The notes under the pieces are model-generated. The model made no database searches. It saw nothing but the letters and a program-made list of their open reading frames with translations, and was not told the origin of the DNA. A program made the translations under genes and the position numbers. A stretch of 64,000 bases of DNA from Lysobacter antibioticus (GTDB lineage: Bacteria; Pseudomonadota; Gammaproteobacteria; Xanthomonadales; Xanthomonadaceae), in NCBI RefSeq assembly GCF_001442535.1, contig NZ_CP013141.1:2472839-2536838 (forward strand). Reading direction: 5' to 3'. Shown piece by piece: positions 32,531 through 43,151 of the stretch. Numbering within the stretch: the stretch's first letter is position 1; every line of letters begins with the position of its first letter.

Positions 32531-33721
32531 TTACAGCGTGACCAGGCTGAGCCCGTACTGCTCGAGAATCGGATTCACCGGCTGGAACCAGGTCGCCGCC
32601 ATGAACTGGCCGCAATTGTGCTCCGCGCCGGGAAGGATGTTGGCTGCGGAGGTCACGCCCTGCGCGTGTTCGTACACATCGATCCAACCGCCGCCGGAGT
32701 CGCCGAAACCGGCGCAGGCATTGGTCTGGGTCAGGCCATAGACCATGCCGCCGCCCGCGACGTTCACGCTGACGTTCTTGGCGATGACGTAGCCGCACTG
32801 ATAACCGGTCTTCCAACCCGAGCGGCAGACGATCGCGCTGTAGTGGGCCTCGTTACTGCCGCGCACGTAGAAATACGCGCCAGCGTAGTTGCTTACCCAC
32901 GGCAACACGTCGTGCTGAGCGCCAAGGGCCACCCAGGCCCGGTCGGCCACCGGATACTCCGACGCCGCGATGTAACCGGCAGGCGCGCCATCGAGCCAGA
33001 TCGATTCGCCGACCGTGCCGCAATGGCCAGCGGTGACGAAGCCCTTGGTCGCGCCTTGTCGCACCGAAAAACCGACCGAACAGGAAGGCGCGCCGTTCTT
33101 CTGGTAGGCGCGGCCGGTGTAGACCGCCGCAGTCGCTTGCGGCGCGCCTTCCATGGCCGTGAAACGCAGCAGACCGCTGGCGGCGCCGCTGGCTGCGGCG
33201 AAATCGATCGCACGCTCCATCCGCTCCGGCGCCACGCTGATCAGCACCGAGTTACTGGCCGGATCGACATGCCAGGCATGCACGCCGTCGAGCGGCCGGC
33301 TGATGCCGGACACCCGCGCCCGCGCACTGCGATCCAGCCGCGCTTTCGCCGCTTCCAGCTCGACCAGGCTGTAACGCACCTTGCGCAGTTGCACGCCCTC
33401 AAGCGCGAGCTGGGCGCGCGGATCGGACGAGGCGACGATCAAGCGCACCTCATCGTCCGCCCCTCGCTCGATCCAACTGCCTGCGTAACGCGCGCCCAGG
33501 CGCTGCTGCGCAAGCGCCGCCTTCGCCGGCGCATCGCCTTGAAGTTGCAGCCAGCGGGTGGCCTGCGTCGCGGACAGCCCCAGATCGCGCTGAGCGGCGC
33601 TCAGCATCGCCGGATTGACCTTCATCTCCGATGCTCCGGCAGCGAACGCGACGCCGCAGAGCAAGGTCGAAACAACAACGCTGGCACCGGTCCGGTCCAG
33701 CCAGTCTCGAACGATCGACAT
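32531..33721 (-). CDS. Secreted alpha-lytic-type serine protease (family S1E) preproprotein
   Basis: Extracellular chymotrypsin-fold protease of 396 aa, one residue shorter than the Lysobacter alpha-lytic protease precursor. Order: signal peptide (GASVVVSTLLCGVAFAAGA), pro-region folding chaperone at about 35-195 (MLSAAQRDLGLSATQATRWL), and a mature domain from about 200. The triad is His233 (FVTAGHCG), Asp260 (ADRAWVAL) and Ser342 (GFGDSGGGW; alpha-lytic protease has GDSGGS). Six Cys in the pairs 214/234, 299/309 and 336/370 match its three disulfides, and the end EQYGLSLVTL is nearly identical. The ATG at 33721 has AAGGAG at ideal spacing; the ATG at 33727 would abut it. Confidence 0.95.
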   Translation of the reverse strand: MSIVRDWLDRTGASVVVSTLLCGVAFAAGASEMKVNPAMLSAAQRDLGLSATQATRWLQLQGDAPAKAALAQQRLGARYAGSWIERGADDEVRLIVASSDPRAQLALEGVQLRKVRYSLVELEAAKARLDRSARARVSGISRPLDGVHAWHVDPASNSVLISVAPERMERAIDFAAASGAASGLLRFTAMEGAPQATAAVYTGRAYQKNGAPSCSVGFSVRQGATKGFVTAGHCGTVGESIWLDGAPAGYIAASEYPVADRAWVALGAQHDVLPWVSNYAGAYFYVRGSNEAHYSAIVCRSGWKTGYQCGYVIAKNVSVNVAGGGMVYGLTQTNACAGFGDSGGGWIDVYEHAQGVTSAANILPGAEHNCGQFMAATWFQPVNPILEQYGLSLVTL

Positions 33722-34436
33722 ACCCATCTCCTTTGGTTTGAAACATCCAGCCGCGCGCTCTGGCGCGGTCGCGGTCCGTCGCGAATGTCGTCGGATGAGT
33801 ACATTCGACGGACGCGTCCAGCTAACCCCATCCGCGCGAACGATGCAGTTGCGCAGGTCACAGCGGCATTCGCCACCGCATCACAAACCCAGCGAACGCC
33901 GCTGCGCTGCAGCGTTGCAGACGCAGGTCCCGCATCGCGCTGCGCGCGCTCATCCGAAGCCTGTGCGTGGCGCAGCGATCGCGGCTGCGTTGCGACCGGC
34001 GCGGCTTCGACCGGGTCGAACGCCGCGTCGAAACCCATCGCCCTGTTCAGCTCATCCGACAGCGGGCGGCGGCGCCAGTCGCGGCGGCTGCGACAGGCTG
34101 AGGCTTCGATAGACGACGCGTCCGGTGCCGGAGACTTCCGTCACCGCAGCCGTTCGACCGATTTTCTGCGTTCTCGTCGAACGCTCCCGGCGTCGCAAAA
34201 CGTGCTGCGATGCCTTGATAACGTGACTGGCCGCGCATCAGTTCCGGCCCATCGTGTGACCTGTATCGCGATCACGAGTGGCCTTGTGTCGCAGGCGAAG
34301 GCTATCGAAACAACGCACGTGCACGGCGGCCCCACGCCGCAGGCACTCGATCGAGCGGGCCACGGCGAACACGGGGATCGACCGCGGCCTGGGCATCCAA
34401 GTCATCCATTCTCGTCATCACAGGACGGACCACAAG
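33722..34436. other. 715-bp intergenic region between divergent protease and HDO-VOC genes
   Basis: No supported gene in either direction. It must contain the divergent promoters of the protease (minus) and the HDO-VOC gene (plus). A TTGATA near 34214 could be a -35 box, but no matching -10 follows. I see no clear operator. Confidence 0.5.
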
Positions 34437-35747
34437 ATGAAGACTGTTTCGCCACCGCAGCCGTGCTCCAACAAAGTCGTCGACATCGACCAGTTCTGGA
34501 AACTCGCCGACGATCTGCAGAATACGACCGTCGAACAAGCTAAGGACATGTTCTCCTTCGTCGAAACCGCCAGCCCGGAGCGCCTGTTCTCGTTGCTGGC
34601 GCAGTACCGTTACTTCACCGTCTATTACATCACCGATATCGCGCTGTTGATCGCCAGACTGCGGCCCGGGCGGATGCGCAGTTTCCTTGCCGACATTCTC
34701 CTCGACGAGTTGGGCGAAGGCGACCACACCCAAGCGCATCCAGAGTTGTACGACGACTTCCTGAGCAGCCTCGGGATCGCCCACCCGCCGCTGGACAGCA
34801 TGGCGCTGGCCGGCAACATCGCATTGTTGGACAAGGCCCGTTCCAACCTGATGGACCCCGCCTACAGCACGGCCTACGGCATCGGCTTGCGCGGCATGGG
34901 CGGCGAGTGCGTATGCCAGATCTATCTCGCCCGCCTATACCAGCATTTGCTGCGCAATCCCTACATCCAACAGCGCAAGGACACGATCGCCTGGAAGTTC
35001 TGGGAGCTGCACGTCGGCGAACACGACATCGCCCATCGCGAGAGCCTGCGCAAGCTCATCAGCGAGGAGATCGCGTCCATGGACAGCGGCAGCGTCGAGG
35101 CGCTGCAGGACGGTTTCTGCGACAGCATGACCGCCTGGACCTCGTTCTGGCAGAACATCCAGGACGCAGCGACGAGGCCCGGCGGCGATGACGCCGCCGA
35201 ACGCGCCGCGGTCGGCGAAATCGTCTTGAAGCCGGCCGGCGACCACGGCGGCGGGGCCATCCGTCAGTTCCATCTGGCCATCGGCGTGCACGACCTGGAA
35301 CAAGCCCGCCAGTTCTATTGCGATGTGCTCGGCGCGAAACAGGGCCGGTCGACCAGGAACCTGATCGACCTCGACTTCTACGGGCATCATCTGGTCATTC
35401 ACCAGACACCCGGCGGCAGCGAGGGCGCCGACGCCTCGTTCGGGTCTGCGTTCTACGGCGAGACCGTGCGGGTACCGCACTTCGGCGTGAACCTCGACTG
35501 GAAGGACTGGAGTTCGTTGGCCGACCGCATCAAGTCGCGGGGGCATGCCTTCATCGATCCGCCGCACGTACGCATGCGCGACCTGCCCGGCGAGCACGCG
35601 ACCATGTTCCTGAGCGACCCGAGCGGCAACTCGCTCGAGTTCAAGGCCTTCCGCAACCATGACGAGGTGTTCTCGGTGATCTTCTCCAACAGCACCCGCG
35701 ACATCTTCGGCCTGGATGCGCTGGTGGAAAAAGCGGCCACCGCCTGA
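34437..35747 (+). CDS. Haem-oxygenase-like diiron (HDO) oxygenase fused to VOC domain
   Basis: A 436-aa fusion. Residues 1-260 look like the iron-containing redox enzyme / haem-oxygenase-like oxidase family (relatives include UndA, BesC and CADD), with likely metal-ligand helices LLDELGEGDHTQAHPELYDD and FWELHVGEHDIAHRESLRK. Residues about 275-405 are a glyoxalase/VOC domain (IRQFHLAIGVHDLEQARQFY, DVLGAKQGRSTRNLIDLDF, HATMFLSDPSGNSLEFKAF) with metal-ligand-like His and Glu. The substrate is unknown; such HDO enzymes cleave C-C bonds or N-oxygenate amino or fatty acids. The ATG at 34437 begins MKTVSPPQPCSNKVVDIDQF. It is convergent with an aminotransferase gene. Confidence 0.82.
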   Translation: MKTVSPPQPCSNKVVDIDQFWKLADDLQNTTVEQAKDMFSFVETASPERLFSLLAQYRYFTVYYITDIALLIARLRPGRMRSFLADILLDELGEGDHTQAHPELYDDFLSSLGIAHPPLDSMALAGNIALLDKARSNLMDPAYSTAYGIGLRGMGGECVCQIYLARLYQHLLRNPYIQQRKDTIAWKFWELHVGEHDIAHRESLRKLISEEIASMDSGSVEALQDGFCDSMTAWTSFWQNIQDAATRPGGDDAAERAAVGEIVLKPAGDHGGGAIRQFHLAIGVHDLEQARQFYCDVLGAKQGRSTRNLIDLDFYGHHLVIHQTPGGSEGADASFGSAFYGETVRVPHFGVNLDWKDWSSLADRIKSRGHAFIDPPHVRMRDLPGEHATMFLSDPSGNSLEFKAFRNHDEVFSVIFSNSTRDIFGLDALVEKAATA

Positions 35748-35754
35748 TGCGGCC

Positions 35755-35789
35755 TGGAAGGAAGCCCGGTATCCCCGGGTTTCCTTCCA
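35755..35789. terminator. Hairpin between convergent HDO-VOC and aminotransferase genes
   Basis: Long stem (TGGAAGGAAGCCCGG / CCGGGTTTCCTTCCA, one mismatch) with a short loop, 8 bp after the HDO-VOC stop. There is no strong T tract, so it may be a bidirectional terminator or an mRNA end stabiliser. Confidence 0.6.
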
Positions 35790-35875
35790 CTGCGGCAGGA
35801 TGCTTTTGGTTCGGGCGCTGCACGAAGCGCGCAGTGACTCGGCTGGCGCTCGATTGGCGTTCGACGGACGCCCGG

Positions 35876-37255
35876 CTACTGGACCAGATAACGGTCGGCG
35901 ACGTTCAAGGCCTCGTCGATGATGTCCAACCCAGTCCGCAGATCGGCTTGGCTGATGTTGAGCGGCGGAGCGATGTGGACCCGGTTGAAATGGACAAACG
36001 GCCACAACCCCCTGTCCTTGCACGCCGCCGCGAACTCGGCCATGGGCCGGTTGTCGGCGCCGGTCGCGTTGTACGGAACCAGCGGTTCGCGGCTGGCCGA
36101 ATCGCGTACCAGTTCTAAGGCCCAGAACATGCCGAGACCCCGCACCTCGCCGATCGACGGATGCCGGCTCTTGAGTTGTTCCAACGCGGGCCGCACCAGC
36201 TCCTCGCCGAGGCGGCGAACGCGCTCGATGAGGCCTTCTTCCCGATACACGTTCAGGCAGGCGACGGCGGCCGCGCAGGCCAAGGGATGGCCCGAATAGG
36301 TCAGGCCTCCCGGGAAGACGCGGTGAGCGAAGGTCTGGGCGATGCGCTCGCTGATGATCACTCCGCCGAGGGGGACATAACCGCAGTTGACGCCCTTGGC
36401 GAACGTGATCAGGTCCGGGACCACGCCCCAGCGATCGATCGCGAACCACTCGCCGCAGCGCCCGAATCCCACCATGACTTCGTCGGCCACCATGACGATG
36501 CCGTGCCGGTCGCACAGCTCGCGCACGCCGCGCAGGTAACCGTCCGGCGGAACCAGGACGCCGTTGCCGCCGACCACCGACTCCAACACGATGGCCGCCA
36601 CGGTATGCGGACCCTCGACCATGAGTACATCGGCCAGGTGCGCCAGCGCCCGTTCGCATTCCTGCGCCTCGGAGTCGGAATGGAAGGCCGAGCGATACGC
36701 GTACGGCCCCCAGAACTTGACCGTCCCGGGCATGCCGGGTTCGGCGCCCCATCGGCGCGGATCGCCGGTCAGCGATATCGCCCCGGCGGTCGCGCCGTGA
36801 TAGCTACGATACGCCGACAGGACCTTGACGCGGCCGGTGTGATGCCGGGCGACGCGCACCGCGTTCTCCACCGCTTCGGCGCCACCGCTGGTGAAGAACA
36901 CCTTGTCGAGATCGCCGGGCGCCGCTTGCGCGATCAACCGCGCCGCTTCGGCCGTGGCTTCGTTCGCATGATAGGGGGCGAGCGTGCACAGGCGCTCGGC
37001 CTGCGCCTGGATCGCGGCGACCAGCTTGGGGTGCTGATGGCCGAGATTGACGTTGACCAACTGGCTGGAGAAATCCAGCCAGGTCCGGCCGCTCTCGTCC
37101 CAGAAGCGCGAACCACTGCCGCCGGCGACCACCACCGGGTCCAGGGAGGCTTGCGCCGACCACGAATGCACGACATGGGCGCGGTCGTTCCGGTAGGCCG
37201 CGGACGCCGCTGCGGTAACCGCCGTCTGTTCGCTCTGGATCGGGGTATCGGTCAT
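35876..37255 (-). CDS. Class III (PLP-dependent) aminotransferase
   Basis: Fold-type I aminotransferase of 459 aa in the family that includes omega-amino acid:pyruvate and taurine-type transaminases. Landmarks: NVNLGHQHPKLVAAIQAQAE, FFTSGGAEAVENAVRVARHH, YRSYHGATAGAISLTGDP, AIVLESVVGGNGVLVPPDGY, VMVADEVMVGFGRCGEWFAI, and the PLP lysine in LITFAKGVNCGYVPLGG. The C-terminal domain ends NISQADLRTGLDIIDEALNV. The ATG at 37255 (MTDTPIQSEQTA) is chosen because upstream residues are non-coding in character. The substrate is not predictable. Its place next to an HDO oxygenase hints at amino-acid or amine-derived metabolism. Confidence 0.9.
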   Translation of the reverse strand: MTDTPIQSEQTAVTAAASAAYRNDRAHVVHSWSAQASLDPVVVAGGSGSRFWDESGRTWLDFSSQLVNVNLGHQHPKLVAAIQAQAERLCTLAPYHANEATAEAARLIAQAAPGDLDKVFFTSGGAEAVENAVRVARHHTGRVKVLSAYRSYHGATAGAISLTGDPRRWGAEPGMPGTVKFWGPYAYRSAFHSDSEAQECERALAHLADVLMVEGPHTVAAIVLESVVGGNGVLVPPDGYLRGVRELCDRHGIVMVADEVMVGFGRCGEWFAIDRWGVVPDLITFAKGVNCGYVPLGGVIISERIAQTFAHRVFPGGLTYSGHPLACAAAVACLNVYREEGLIERVRRLGEELVRPALEQLKSRHPSIGEVRGLGMFWALELVRDSASREPLVPYNATGADNRPMAEFAAACKDRGLWPFVHFNRVHIAPPLNISQADLRTGLDIIDEALNVADRYLVQ

Positions 37256-37501
37256 CTTGGTGTCGACTCCGATGAGGCACGGGCAATGCCCGGTTGAGTT
37301 CGCATCGCCCGGCGACCGCTGCCCTGCGCCGGCGCCCGGCACGGCTCGTGCCGCGCGGTGCCTCGCTACTTCAACAGCTTCCTGCAGCCGGGGAAAGCCT
37401 CCTCCGCCAACTCGCGTCACCCCCAACCGCAGCACGCGCCCGGCCCGCGACGAGACGCAGCGCCCAGGCGGCCCCGGGCGCTGCGCGACGACGCTGCGCG
37501 C

Positions 37502-39334
<1,833 letters not shown>

Positions 39335-39488
39335 GCTGGGGCAACTCCTTGGGGGATGTCCGCATTCTATCCGCGCCCCATGACGGACACGTCCGGCGGA
39401 CACACTGTCCGTCCGAGCGGACACCCGGACAGTGGCGTCCGCCCTTAAAAATCAACAGCTTGCGATTGGCACGCGTTGTGCTTGGGTT

Positions 39489-40805
39489 ATGGATAAACCG
39501 CCAAGCCCGAGTCCCACCGAAATGAGCATCCGCGACACTTCTGCGCAGGACCACCGAGTCGCCACCGCCACCGTGCAGGGTCGGCACCGTCGCCGCTGGG
39601 CGCTCGGCGCCGGCGTCGGTGTGCTCGCCCTGGGCGCGGGCGCGTGGCTGCTGTCGGGCTGGAGCGCGGGTGGCCGTTCGGTCGACGCCGAGCGTTTGCG
39701 CATCGCCGAGGTCAAGCGCGGCGAACTGGTCCGCGACATCGCCGCCGACGGACGGGTGATCGCCGCCAACAGCCCGATCCTGTATGCGATCGCCGGCGGT
39801 TCGGTCGACCTCAAGGTGGTCGCCGGCGACGTGGTCCGCAAAGGCCAGGTGCTGGCCGAGATCGACAGCCCGGAGCTGCGCAGCAAGCTCGCCCAGGAAC
39901 AGGCCACCCTGGCCAGCCTGGAAGCCGAGGCCAGCCGCGCCGAACTCGACGCCGAACTGGCGCGTTCGACCGCGCGCAAGGAACTCGACCAGGCGCAGAT
40001 CGCCCGCGTCGCCGCGCTGCGCGACCTGGAACGCTACCAGCGCGCCTTCGAAGGCGGCGCGGTGGCCAAGGTCGACGTCGCCAAGGCCCAGGACGATCTG
40101 AAAAAGTCCGACATCGGCCTGAGCCATGCCCAGGGCGATCTCGGCCGCCAGGGCCGCAGCGCGGCGTTGGACACCCGCAACAAGCGCCTGCTCGCCGATC
40201 GCCAGCGCGCGATCGCGGTCGAGGCGCAGCGCCAGGTCGAAGCGCTGACCCTGCGCGCGCCGTTCGACGGCCAGGTCGGCCAGGTCCAGGTCGCCCAGCG
40301 CGCCAACGTCGCGATCAACGACCCGGTGCTGAGCGTGGTCGACCTGAGCGTGTTCGAAGTCGAGATCAAGGTGCCGGAAAGTTTCGCCCGCGACCTGGCG
40401 ATCGGCATTCCGGCACAGGTCACCAGCGGCAACGGCCAACCGTTCGCGGCGCAGATCTCCGCGGTTTCGCCCGAAGTCGTCAACGGCGAAGTCGTCAGCC
40501 GCCTGCGTTTCACCGGCAAGCAGCCGCCGGGCTTGCGCCAGAGCCAGCGCCTGAGCGCGCGCATCGTCCTGGACACCCGCCGCAACGCGCTGATGGTCGA
40601 GCGCGGCCCGTTCCTGGAGCAAGCCGGCGGCAACGCCGCCTATGTCGTCGCCAACGGCGTCGCCACCCGCCGCCCCATCCGTACCGGCGTGAGCAGCCTC
40701 AACGCCGTGGAAATTCTCGAAGGTCTGCAACCGGGCGAGCGTGTCGTCGTCTCCGGCAGCGACCAGTTCGAAAACGCCGAAACCGTCCGCATCAGTGGAG
40801 AATGA
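39489..40805 (+). CDS. MacA/HlyD-like periplasmic adaptor (membrane fusion protein)
   Basis: Periplasmic adaptor of 438 aa linking an inner-membrane ABC exporter to an outer-membrane channel or periplasm. It has an N-terminal membrane anchor at about residues 36-57 (RRWALGAGVGVLALGAGAWL), a split lipoyl/barrel-sandwich domain (VKRGELVRDIAADGRVIAAN, LRAPFDGQVGQVQVAQRANV), and an alpha-helical hairpin between (LAQEQATLASLEAEASRAEL, DLERYQRAFEGGAVAKVDVA). A beta-barrel and C-terminal domain follow (GLQPGERVVVSGSDQF). The start is ambiguous between ATG 39489 and ATG 39522. First gene of an operon with an ATPase and two permeases. Confidence 0.9.
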   Translation: MDKPPSPSPTEMSIRDTSAQDHRVATATVQGRHRRRWALGAGVGVLALGAGAWLLSGWSAGGRSVDAERLRIAEVKRGELVRDIAADGRVIAANSPILYAIAGGSVDLKVVAGDVVRKGQVLAEIDSPELRSKLAQEQATLASLEAEASRAELDAELARSTARKELDQAQIARVAALRDLERYQRAFEGGAVAKVDVAKAQDDLKKSDIGLSHAQGDLGRQGRSAALDTRNKRLLADRQRAIAVEAQRQVEALTLRAPFDGQVGQVQVAQRANVAINDPVLSVVDLSVFEVEIKVPESFARDLAIGIPAQVTSGNGQPFAAQISAVSPEVVNGEVVSRLRFTGKQPPGLRQSQRLSARIVLDTRRNALMVERGPFLEQAGGNAAYVVANGVATRRPIRTGVSSLNAVEILEGLQPGERVVVSGSDQFENAETVRISGE

Positions 40806-41029
40806 TCATGCAAACCCAACACCACGCCACCGACTTCCCGTTCGCCCCGCAGTGGAGCTCGCAAGAGCTGACCGACGCCGTGCCGCTGCGCCTGCACCAG
40901 CTGATCGATTTCGATCAGGCCCGCGATGCCGGCGACGCGCGCTGCGCCAACCAAGCCGCATCGCGCCGCCCGATCCGCATCCATCGTTACCTGGCCGCGT
41001 GCGCGCTGCCGATGTTCGCGATCCGCTGA
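40802..41029 (+). CDS. Small unknown protein (75 aa) in the ABC exporter operon
   Basis: A 75-aa open frame whose ATG overlaps the stop of the adaptor gene by 4 nt (AATGA); a second ATG lies two codons later (MQTQHHATDFPFAPQ). Sequence features: DFPFAPQWSSQELTDAVPLR, LHQLIDFDQARDAGDARCAN, and a basic/hydrophobic end HRYLAACALPMFAIR. It resembles nothing I know. The coupling, the codon use typical of the region, and the 25-bp gap with AAAGGA before the ATPase gene suggest it is real. It could be a small regulator, or a precursor peptide handled by the exporter and nearby peptidase; that is inference. Confidence 0.6.
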   Translation: MIMQTQHHATDFPFAPQWSSQELTDAVPLRLHQLIDFDQARDAGDARCANQAASRRPIRIHRYLAACALPMFAIR

Positions 41030-41054
41030 AGCCCACCGCCAAAGGAAACACGTC

Positions 41055-41789
<735 letters not shown>

Positions 41790-41799
41790 GACCGTCGCC

Positions 41800-43128
41800 A
41801 TGACCGGAAACAGCCAGTTCGGCTATTACGTCCAGCTCGCCCTGCGCAGCTTCAAGCGCAACAAGGTGCTGACCGCGCTGATGGTGGTCGCCATCGCGCT
41901 CGGCATCGGCGCGGCGATGACCACCCTGACCGTGTTCTACGTGCTGTCCGGCGATCCGCTGCCGGGCAGGAGCGAGCACTTGTTCCATCCGCGCATGGAT
42001 CCGCGGCCGATGGCCGGCTATACGCCCGGCGACGAGCCGCACGAGGACATGAGCCGCTTCGATGCCGAGACGCTGCTGCGCGAGAAGCGCGGCGACCGCC
42101 AGGCGCTGATGAGCGGCGGCGACGTCGCCATCGAACCGCGCCGCGACGGCCTGCCGCCGTTCCGCCAGATCTCGCGCTTCACCTCGACCGACTTCTTCGC
42201 CATGTTCGGCGTGCCGTTCCAGTACGGCGGCCCGTGGCCGGGCGAAGACGATGCGCGCCGCGCTCGAGTTGCCGTGATCAGCAGCACCCTCAACGAGAAA
42301 CTGTTCGGCGGCGGCGACAGCGTCGGCAAGTCGCTGTGGATCGACAAGAGCGAGTTCCGCATCGTCGGCGTGATCCGCGACTGGCATCCGCAACCGACCT
42401 TCTACGAGTTGTCCGGCCCGGGCGGCTTCGGCGAACCCGAGGCGCTGTTCCTGCCGTTCTCGACCAGCCGCGACCTGCGCATGAGCTCGCAAGGCAACAT
42501 CGATTGCTGGGGCGACAACAACGTCGACGAAGAAGGCAACCGCAGCATCAACGCCAAGTGCGCCTGGGTGCAGTACTGGGTCGAGCTGGGCACGCCGGAA
42601 AAAGTTTCGGCCTATCGCCAGTACCTGCAGAATTACGTCGCCCAACAGCGCAGCGCCGGGCGCTTCGAGCGGCCGACCGCGCCGAAGCTCGACGACCTGA
42701 TGCAATGGCTGGACTTCAAACGCGTCGTCCCCGCCGACGTGCGCCTGCAGACCTGGCTCGCCTTCGGCTTCCTGCTGGTCTGCCTGCTCAACACGGTCGG
42801 CCTGCTGCTGGCCAAGTTCCTGCGCCGCTCCAGCGAGATCGGCGTGCGTCGCGCGCTCGGCGCGACCCGCACGGCGATCTTCGCCCAGTGCCTGGTCGAA
42901 GCCGGCACCGTCGGCCTGGCCGGCGGCCTGCTCGGCCTGCTGCTGGCGCAGTTGGGCCTGTGGGCGGTGCGCCAGCAACCGGTCAGCTATGCCGCCCTCG
43001 CCCGCCTCGACCCGACCATGTTGCTCGTCACCTTCCTTCTGGCCGTCGCCGCCAGCGTGCTCGCCGGCTTGTTGCCGGCCTGGCGCGCCTGCCAGGTGAC
43101 GCCGGCCATCCAGCTCAAGAGTCAGTGA
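41800..43128 (+). CDS. ABC transporter permease 1 (MacB/FtsX-type)
   Basis: Inner-membrane permease of 442 aa. A first membrane helix near residues 20-45 (LTALMVVAIALGIGAAMTTL), a large periplasmic MacB_PCD domain (TSTDFFAMFGVPFQYGGPWP, VGKSLWIDKSEFRIVGVIRD) and an FtsX domain with three C-terminal helices (AFGFLLVCLLNTVGLLLAKF, GLAGGLLGLLLAQLGLWAV, LVTFLLAVAASVLAGLLPAW) are seen. The coupling segment EIGVRRALGATRTAIFAQCL is typical. The ATG at 41800 is preferred; an upstream in-frame ATG overlaps the ATPase gene. It pairs with the next permease as a heterodimer. Confidence 0.92.
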   Translation: MTGNSQFGYYVQLALRSFKRNKVLTALMVVAIALGIGAAMTTLTVFYVLSGDPLPGRSEHLFHPRMDPRPMAGYTPGDEPHEDMSRFDAETLLREKRGDRQALMSGGDVAIEPRRDGLPPFRQISRFTSTDFFAMFGVPFQYGGPWPGEDDARRARVAVISSTLNEKLFGGGDSVGKSLWIDKSEFRIVGVIRDWHPQPTFYELSGPGGFGEPEALFLPFSTSRDLRMSSQGNIDCWGDNNVDEEGNRSINAKCAWVQYWVELGTPEKVSAYRQYLQNYVAQQRSAGRFERPTAPKLDDLMQWLDFKRVVPADVRLQTWLAFGFLLVCLLNTVGLLLAKFLRRSSEIGVRRALGATRTAIFAQCLVEAGTVGLAGGLLGLLLAQLGLWAVRQQPVSYAALARLDPTMLLVTFLLAVAASVLAGLLPAWRACQVTPAIQLKSQ

Positions 43129-43151
43129 TCCATTTTCCGTCGAGGCACGCC

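Noticed and set aside
37256..37501. glmS-type ribozyme or other riboswitch near glmS
   Set aside because: The region lies downstream of glmS, and no ribozyme core is visible; glmS ribozymes occur in Gram-positive bacteria.
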